Origin: Thermoleophilaceae bacterium
Lineage (GTDB): Bacteria > Actinomycetota > Thermoleophilia > Solirubrobacterales > Thermoleophilaceae
Direction of reading: 5' to 3'
Length of the DNA stretch: 56,843 nt
Assembly: GCA_019683805.1 (NCBI GenBank)
Contig: JADGHQ010000009.1
Span: 1 to 56,843 of the forward strand
Shown here: piece by piece, positions 52,041-56,843 of the stretch
Position numbering within the stretch: the stretch's first letter is position 1
How the letters are laid out: every line of letters starts with the position of its first letter
The notes under the pieces: model-generated
Seen by the model: the letters and a program-made list of their open reading frames with translations, nothing else
Told to the model about the DNA's origin: nothing
The model's database searches: none
Position numbers and translations under genes: made by a program

Positions 52041-53474
52041 GTGATCTTCAGGCAGATCACGCACGACGACCTCGGCTGCGCCTCCTACTTCATCGGCGAC
52101 GAGGACGCGGGCGCAGCGGCCGTCGTCGACCCGCGCTTCGAGATCGACGAGTACCTCGAGCTCGCCCGCTACCTCGGCGTCCGCATCGAGCACGTGCTCG
52201 AGACGCACAACCACGCCGACCACGTCTCGGGCCACGGGCGGCTGCGCGCGGCGACGGGCGCGACGATCCACGTGCACCGGCAGGCCGGGGTCGCCTACGA
52301 GCACGAGCCGTTCGACGACGGCTGGGAGCTTGCGCTCGGGGCCGTGCGCGTGCGCGCGATCCACACGCCCGGGCACCGGCCCGAGCACACCGCCTTCGCG
52401 CTGATCGACACCGCGCGCGGAGAGGAGCCGTGGGCGGTGCTCACGGGCGACACGCTGTTCGTGGGCGACATCGCCCGGCCCGACCTCGCCGTCGAGAGGG
52501 AGGAGGGCGCGCGCGGCATCTTCCGCTCGCTGCACGGGCGGCTGCTCGCGCTGCCCGACGAGACGGAGGTGTGGCCGGGGCACCTCGGCGGATCGCTGTG
52601 CGGCGGGCCGGCGATGGACATGAAGGTCGCCTCCACGATCGGCTACGAGCGCCGCCACAACGCGATGCTCGCGGTGACGGACGAGGACGAGTTCGTGCGC
52701 CGGGCGACCGCCGCGCTCCCGCCGCAGCCGCCCAACTTCCAGGCGATCGTGGAGCTCAACCGCGGGCCGCTGCTCGTGTCCGGCGTCGAGGTCGGTCCGC
52801 TGACCCCGCGGCAGGTCGAGCAGAAGCGCGCGGCCGGCGCCCTGATCGTCGACGTCCGCACCGACCTGCAGTTCGACGACGCGCACGTGCCCGGCTCGGT
52901 CAGCAACACGATGCTGCGCTCGGGCTTCGGCACCAAGCTCGCCTGGATCGCGGACCGCGACCAGGAGATCGTGCTCGTGGGGCGCGACGACGAGGACGGC
53001 CGGCGCGCGGCGCGCCTCGCCGTGTCGGTGGGGATCCGCAAGCTCGGCGGCTACCTCGCCGGCGGCTTCACGAGCTGGCGGGTCGAGCACGGCGAGGTGG
53101 AGAGCATCGAGCGCGTGACGGTCGACGAGCTCCACGACCGCATCGAGCGCGGCGACGCGGTGCAGGTGCTCGACGTGCGCGAGGAGGCGGAGCGCCGCAG
53201 TAGCCGGATTCCGGGCTCGCTGTTCGCGCCCTACCACGACATCCACTCGCTACCGCAGGGGGTCGACCCCGACCTCCCGGTGGCCGCGATCTGCGAGTCC
53301 GGGCAGCGCTCGGGCGTGGCCGCGAGCCTCCTGAAGCGCTACGGCGCGCCGGAGGTGTGGCACGTCGTCGAGGGCGGCGTCTCGACCTGGGAGCGGCGCG
53401 GCTACCCGATCGAGCGCCCCGACGCGGACGCCGTCGCGCGTGACCAGCCGCGCCGTGGCGCGGCAACTGGCTAG
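52041..53474 (+). CDS. metallo-beta-lactamase-fold protein with tandem rhodanese domains
   Basis: The 477-residue protein starts with an ETHE1/persulfide-dioxygenase-type MBL domain: ETHNHADHVSGHGRLR (HxHxDH), HTPGHRPEH and GDTLFVGDIARPDL. A first rhodanese domain follows with VLVGRDDEDGRRA at its active loop, lacking the catalytic Cys. A second rhodanese domain has AAICESGQRSG, keeping the Cys. Such fusions oxidise and transfer sulfane sulfur. GTG 52041 (MIFRQITHDD) is chosen over GTG 52026 because the -10 TACGCT lies between them. The inactive first rhodanese is typical of structural tandem copies. Confidence 0.85.
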   Translation: MIFRQITHDDLGCASYFIGDEDAGAAAVVDPRFEIDEYLELARYLGVRIEHVLETHNHADHVSGHGRLRAATGATIHVHRQAGVAYEHEPFDDGWELALGAVRVRAIHTPGHRPEHTAFALIDTARGEEPWAVLTGDTLFVGDIARPDLAVEREEGARGIFRSLHGRLLALPDETEVWPGHLGGSLCGGPAMDMKVASTIGYERRHNAMLAVTDEDEFVRRATAALPPQPPNFQAIVELNRGPLLVSGVEVGPLTPRQVEQKRAAGALIVDVRTDLQFDDAHVPGSVSNTMLRSGFGTKLAWIADRDQEIVLVGRDDEDGRRAARLAVSVGIRKLGGYLAGGFTSWRVEHGEVESIERVTVDELHDRIERGDAVQVLDVREEAERRSSRIPGSLFAPYHDIHSLPQGVDPDLPVAAICESGQRSGVAASLLKRYGAPEVWHVVEGGVSTWERRGYPIERPDADAVARDQPRRGAATG

Positions 53475-53581
53475 CTTCGAGAGACCGCGTCCGCGCTGAA
53501 AGATCGCGTCCGGGGCGCAACCGGCCGCTCCCTGCCCTGTTGAACCAGTCAGCAGGGATCTCGCAAGACAGAGGAGGGTTC

Positions 53582-54325
53582 GTGCGTCTGATTCGTCGCA
53601 TCACGATCTCCGCGGTGGTCGCCGGCGCCCTGAGCGCCGTCGTGAGCGCCGCGCTCTACGGAAGCCCGCTGGCGCTCGCCGCCAGCACCACGACCTCGCT
53701 GCACGACGTGCTGGTGCAGCTCCGCCGCAACTCGAAGGTCTCCGAGCGCCTCAACGCCGGGTTCTTCCGCGCGCCGCAGACCCGCTCCTACGTCGGCTCG
53801 GCGTTCCACCCGACGAGCTCGAGCGTCGCCTACGTGGCCGACCGCGGCGACTCTTCGCTCAGCCTGGCGCCGACACGCCCGACGACCGACACCGAGACCG
53901 ACACGAACGGCGAGGTCAAGGTGAAGACCGAGCCGCAGACCACCGGCACCTTCGAGCTGCCCCTCGACGTCCCGAACCGCGCGAAGGTCGTGAAGGTGCA
54001 GGCCTCCTACCGCGACGCGACCGGCGGCAACACCACGACGAACGGCACGCAGGCGCCGAGCGGCTTCGACTTCGAGGTCGTGCGGCTCGGCCTGCTCGGC
54101 GACGGCCCCACGGAGCTGCTGTCGCAGCCGAGCGGGGTCCGCTCGCGGGACGGTCAGGCCGAGACGCTCAACCTCCCGCTCGCCAACAACGGCTTCCAGG
54201 TCGACAACAGCCGCAACCGCTACGTGCTGCGGGTGACGATCGACGACGTGCAGCCCGACACGCGCTTCTACGGGTTCACCGTGCAGTACGTGATCGGCAA
54301 GGGCGTGCCGGGCGCGCCCTCGTAG
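53582..54325 (+). CDS. secreted protein of unknown function
   Basis: The 247-residue protein has a signal peptide (RRITISAVVAGALSAVVSAA and a cleavage-like AALYGSPLALAAS). A Ser/Thr-rich beta domain follows (KTEPQTTGTFELPLDVPNRA, VVKVQASYRDATGG, YVLRVTIDDVQPDTRFYGFT) that may be a jelly roll. GTG 53582 follows AGAGGAGGG. No catalytic motif is evident. It lies between the MBL-rhodanese and hydrolase genes. Confidence 0.75.
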   Translation: MRLIRRITISAVVAGALSAVVSAALYGSPLALAASTTTSLHDVLVQLRRNSKVSERLNAGFFRAPQTRSYVGSAFHPTSSSVAYVADRGDSSLSLAPTRPTTDTETDTNGEVKVKTEPQTTGTFELPLDVPNRAKVVKVQASYRDATGGNTTTNGTQAPSGFDFEVVRLGLLGDGPTELLSQPSGVRSRDGQAETLNLPLANNGFQVDNSRNRYVLRVTIDDVQPDTRFYGFTVQYVIGKGVPGAPS

Positions 54326-54384
54326 CGCCGGGCCGGGGCGGGGCGTCCTTGCGGGCGTCCCGCCTCGCGCGCTAGCTTGGGCGC

Positions 54385-55242
54385 ATGGCGGAGATCCGCG
54401 AGGGAGAGCTGCGCGCCCGCGGCGTGCGCGCGCCGTTCATCGAGGCGGGCCCGGCCGACGCCCGCGACGCCGCCTTCTTCGTGCACGGGAACCCGGGCTC
54501 GCGCGAGGACTGGACGCGGCTCGTCCGCAGCGTCGGCGACGTCGGCCGCGCGGTGGCGGTCGACATGCCCGGCTTCGGCCGCGCCGACAAGCCGCGCGAC
54601 TTCGACTACACCGTCGGCGGCTACGCCGCTTTCATCGAGGAGGCCCGGCGGGAGCTCGGCATCGAGCGCATGCACATCGTCGGGCACGACTTCGGCGGGC
54701 CCTTCGCGCTCATGTGGGCGCTCCAGCACCAGGACGCGTTCGCGAGCGCCGTGCTCATCAACACCGGCGTCCTGATCGGCTACCGCTGGCACCGCATGGC
54801 GCGCCTCTGGCGCACTCCGGTCGTCGGCGAGATCGTGCAGATGCTCGTCACGGAGCGCGGCTGGCGCCGCACGATGAGGTCGCTCAACCCGCAGCCGCTT
54901 CCGCCCGAGGACGTGGCGCGCATGTACCGCGACTACGACCGCGACACCCGCCGCGCCGTGCTCAAGCTCTACCGCGCGACCGGCGAGGTGGGCGCGCTGG
55001 GCGACGCGCTCTCCGCCGCCTTCCGGGCGCTCGACCGCCCGGCGCTCGTCGTCTGGGGCAGGCAGGATCCCTTCATCGGCGTCGAGCAGGCCGAGCTGCA
55101 GCGGCGCTCGTTCCCCAGCGCGCGCGTCGTCGTGCTCGACGACAGCGGCCACTGGCCGTTCCTGGACGACCCCGAGCGCGTGGCCGCCGAGATCGTGCCG
55201 TTCATGCGCGAGCAGCTCGGGACCGCCGCCCCCGCCGGCTGA
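54385..55242 (+). CDS. alpha/beta hydrolase with Asp nucleophile (epoxide-hydrolase/dehalogenase-like)
   Basis: The 285-residue protein has FFVHGNPGSREDWTRLV, MPGFGRADKP, HIVGHDFGGPFALMWA (Asp in the nucleophile elbow), VVWGRQDPFIG and LDDSGHWPFLDDPERVA. An Asp nucleophile points to epoxide hydrolase or dehalogenase chemistry rather than ester hydrolysis. ATG 54385 has TAGCTT 6 nt upstream. It is convergent with the GST gene. Confidence 0.85.
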   Translation: MAEIREGELRARGVRAPFIEAGPADARDAAFFVHGNPGSREDWTRLVRSVGDVGRAVAVDMPGFGRADKPRDFDYTVGGYAAFIEEARRELGIERMHIVGHDFGGPFALMWALQHQDAFASAVLINTGVLIGYRWHRMARLWRTPVVGEIVQMLVTERGWRRTMRSLNPQPLPPEDVARMYRDYDRDTRRAVLKLYRATGEVGALGDALSAAFRALDRPALVVWGRQDPFIGVEQAELQRRSFPSARVVVLDDSGHWPFLDDPERVAAEIVPFMREQLGTAAPAG

Positions 55243-55264
55243 GTCCCGCGGGCGCAGAGGCGGC

Positions 55265-56005
55265 TCAGCCCGAGAGCAGCGCCCGCTCGTCGTCGCGCAG
55301 CACGCTCGAGACACGGCCGGGGAAGCGCGGCGCGACGCGCAGCGCGAGCTCGGCCGCCGGCCGGCCGTCGATCAGCGGGCGCAGGTCGTCGAGGCACATG
55401 AGCAGGCGCACGCTCGGCGCGATCTGGAAGTCCGCGGCGTTCGGCTCCGTGCCGCCGATCGTGCCCTCCTCGACGTACCGGTCGACGCGCTCGAGCAGCC
55501 CCGGGAGCGCCGCCAGGTCCGCGCGCTCGCGCTCCTCGCTCACGCCGTTGATGCGGGCCGAGGCGGCGATCAGCGGCCCGGCGGTCCTCGCCGCGAGCCC
55601 CGGCGGGACCGGCAGCCGGGCGTCCTCGAGGAAGCCCCGCACGCAGGCGAGGTCGCGCCGGATCGCCCACAGGGCGAGCCGGCGCACGACGGGCTGCAGC
55701 TCCTCGTCGCCGAACCGCTCCGCCTCCTCCACCCGCGCCCGCTGCGCGGGATCGCGCGGGAGCAGCGGCGGGTCCGGGCGCTCCACCTCGAGCGCGCGCG
55801 CGATCGCGCGCGACTCCTGGATCGCGCGGCCGTTGAGCCTGAGCGCCGGGACGGTCGTGCCCTGGAAGCCGAGCAGCCGCAGGAGCGGCTTGTGCAGGGC
55901 CGGGAGCAGGTCGACCCGCCGGTAGGGGATGCCCTTGTGCTCGAGCATCAGCCGCGCGGCGTAGGCGGGGTGCGAAGCCGGAAGCGTGTAGAGCGTGGCG
56001 GTCAC
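55265..56005 (-). CDS. glutathione-S-transferase-like protein
   Basis: This 246-residue protein has a thioredoxin-fold N-terminus (TLYTLPASHPAYAARLMLEH-KG, TTVPALRLNGRAIQESRAIA with the cis-Pro and SRAI ligand site) and an all-helical C-terminal domain (GGTEPNAADFQIAPSVRLLM). Actinobacteria generally lack glutathione, so the thiol it uses is unclear. GTG 56005 has TACGAT 8 nt upstream. It is divergent from the repeat protein at the window edge. Confidence 0.8.
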   Translation of the reverse strand: MTATLYTLPASHPAYAARLMLEHKGIPYRRVDLLPALHKPLLRLLGFQGTTVPALRLNGRAIQESRAIARALEVERPDPPLLPRDPAQRARVEEAERFGDEELQPVVRRLALWAIRRDLACVRGFLEDARLPVPPGLAARTAGPLIAASARINGVSEERERADLAALPGLLERVDRYVEEGTIGGTEPNAADFQIAPSVRLLMCLDDLRPLIDGRPAAELALRVAPRFPGRVSSVLRDDERALLSG

Positions 56006-56183
56006 CCGACGTCATCGTAACCGGCACGGCCGACCGGGCTTTGCCCGATTTGCTGGGAAAACGCGCTAAAGCGGGCGCGGCCGCGGTCGATCAAGCAGGC
56101 GTGGGAGATGCCGATATGCGCTCCACGACGTTCCATTCCACGCGGCGCACGCCGCCGCTGAGCCCGAGCGGGGTGCCGCTGCG

Positions 56184-56843
56184 ATGACGCGCGCGCGGAT
56201 CCTCGCCCTGGTCGCGGCGCTGGCGCTCTGCGGCGTGATCGCCCCCGTCGCGGCGGCCAAGAAGAAGAAGGTCGACGTCGTGACGATGGTGCGGCGCGCC
56301 TTCCACATCTCCGCGCGCGCCGACCGCAACGCCCGCGAGGCGGTCGCGGCGGCCGCCGCCGCGCACGTCCACGACGGCGAGGTCACGACCTCGAAGCTCG
56401 CCGACGGGTCGGTGACCGGCGCGAAGATCGCGGACGGCGCGGTCACCGCCGCGAAGATCGCGGCCGGCGCCATCGGCTCGGCCCAGATCGCGGACGGCGC
56501 GGTCACCGCCGCGAAGATCGCGGCCGGCGCCATCGGCTCGGCCCAGATCGCGGACGGCGCGGTCACCGGAGCCGACATCGCCGACGGCTCGGCGACCGGC
56601 GCCGACATCGCCGACAGCTCCCTCACGGGCGCCGATGTCGCCGACAGCTCCCTCACGGGAGTCGACGTCGCCGACGGCACCCTCACGGGAGTCGACGTCG
56701 CAGACGGGTCGCTCGGCGGCGCCGACATCACCGACGGGTCGCTGAACGGGGTGGACATCGCTGACGGCGCGGTCACCGGCGCCGACATCGCCGACGGAAC
56801 GGTCGGGGCCGCCGAGATCGCGGACGGCGCCGTGACGAGCGCG
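56184..56843 (+). CDS. secreted pentapeptide/decapeptide-repeat protein, runs off the window
   Basis: The frame is open from ATG 56184 to the last base, about 220 residues so far. It has a signal peptide (RARILALVAALALCGVIAPV) and a Lys run, then an Ala-rich helix. After that come about 16 repeats of the type ADGSLTGADI/ADGAVTAAKI, with a hydrophobic residue every five positions, as in pentapeptide beta-helices. The repeated region is DNA-repetitive too, including an exact 60-bp period. Its function is unknown; a surface fibre or adhesin is possible. The C-terminus is not in view. Confidence 0.75.
   Translation, partial: MTRARILALVAALALCGVIAPVAAAKKKKVDVVTMVRRAFHISARADRNAREAVAAAAAAHVHDGEVTTSKLADGSVTGAKIADGAVTAAKIAAGAIGSAQIADGAVTAAKIAAGAIGSAQIADGAVTGADIADGSATGADIADSSLTGADVADSSLTGVDVADGTLTGVDVADGSLGGADITDGSLNGVDIADGAVTGADIADGTVGAAEIADGAVTSA
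56425..56568 (+). repeat. exact 60-bp tandem repeat inside the repeat protein
   Basis: The sequence has an exact period of 60 bp over about 144 nt (for example 56461-56508 equals 56521-56568), coding for two 10-residue units. Such exact copies can change number by slippage. Confidence 0.85.

Overview
The window is high-GC DNA with many GTG and TTG starts, short intergenic gaps, SARP, LuxR and TetR regulators, and a set of -10-like hexamers placed only 5-9 nt before start codons, as expected of leaderless transcripts. This suggests an actinobacterium. A deep-branching lineage such as the Thermoleophilia (Solirubrobacter/Conexibacter relatives) is my guess; no rRNA or other marker in the window fixes the taxonomy.

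Region 1 (1 to about 18.3 kb) is a genomic island. It begins at the 3' end of a tRNA-Leu(CAG) gene cut by the window edge. A 40-nt sequence starting in the tRNA 3' end (58-97) recurs imperfectly at 16821-16860. Between the copies lie a frameshifted DDE-type transposase-like gene with a LexA/SOS-type box over its promoter, an EVE-domain protein, an XRE regulator, a type I restriction-modification system (HsdM and HsdS joined in one reading frame, HsdR, and a YgjP-like metalloprotease), a frameshifted nuclease-like gene, and a DUF4365 gene overlapping an unknown 384-residue gene. Right of the second repeat is a decayed second unit. It repeats the hairpin, the C-terminal DPD(E/D)LPF codons and a broken copy of the XRE regulator, so two related elements seem to have accreted in tandem. 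No tyrosine or serine recombinase is visible.

Region 2 (18.4-22.1 kb) is regulatory: an atypical-receiver LuxR protein, a PAS-SARP activator, a small RHH-like protein and an ECF sigma factor.

Region 3 (22.1-43.5 kb) is an exopolysaccharide or glycan locus, mostly on the minus strand. It holds a DUF3473-type deacetylase, a LegB/LegC-like dehydratase and aminotransferase pair, a nucleotidyltransferase, a priming sugar transferase, a purple-acid-phosphatase-like enzyme, a UDP-glucuronate decarboxylase-like enzyme, Wzx-, Wzy- and Wzz-like proteins, a secreted beta-helix/PKD protein and a GT4 glycosyltransferase. Embedded in it is a tightly overlapped set without an obvious polysaccharide role: an HprK-like P-loop protein, a divergent RtcB (RNA ligase) homologue, an unknown 146-residue protein and an APH-fold kinase. 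I regard this set as the best candidate for an undescribed system.

Region 4 (43.5-56.8 kb) is ordinary chromosome: a lysyl-oxidase-like fragment, a DUF892 ferritin-like protein, a Na+/H+ antiporter, a haloalkane-dehalogenase-like enzyme, HlyIII, two further hydrolases, two TetR regulators, a class III cyclase, an AhpD-like protein, an MBL-rhodanese protein, a GST and, at the right edge, a secreted protein with 10-residue repeats.
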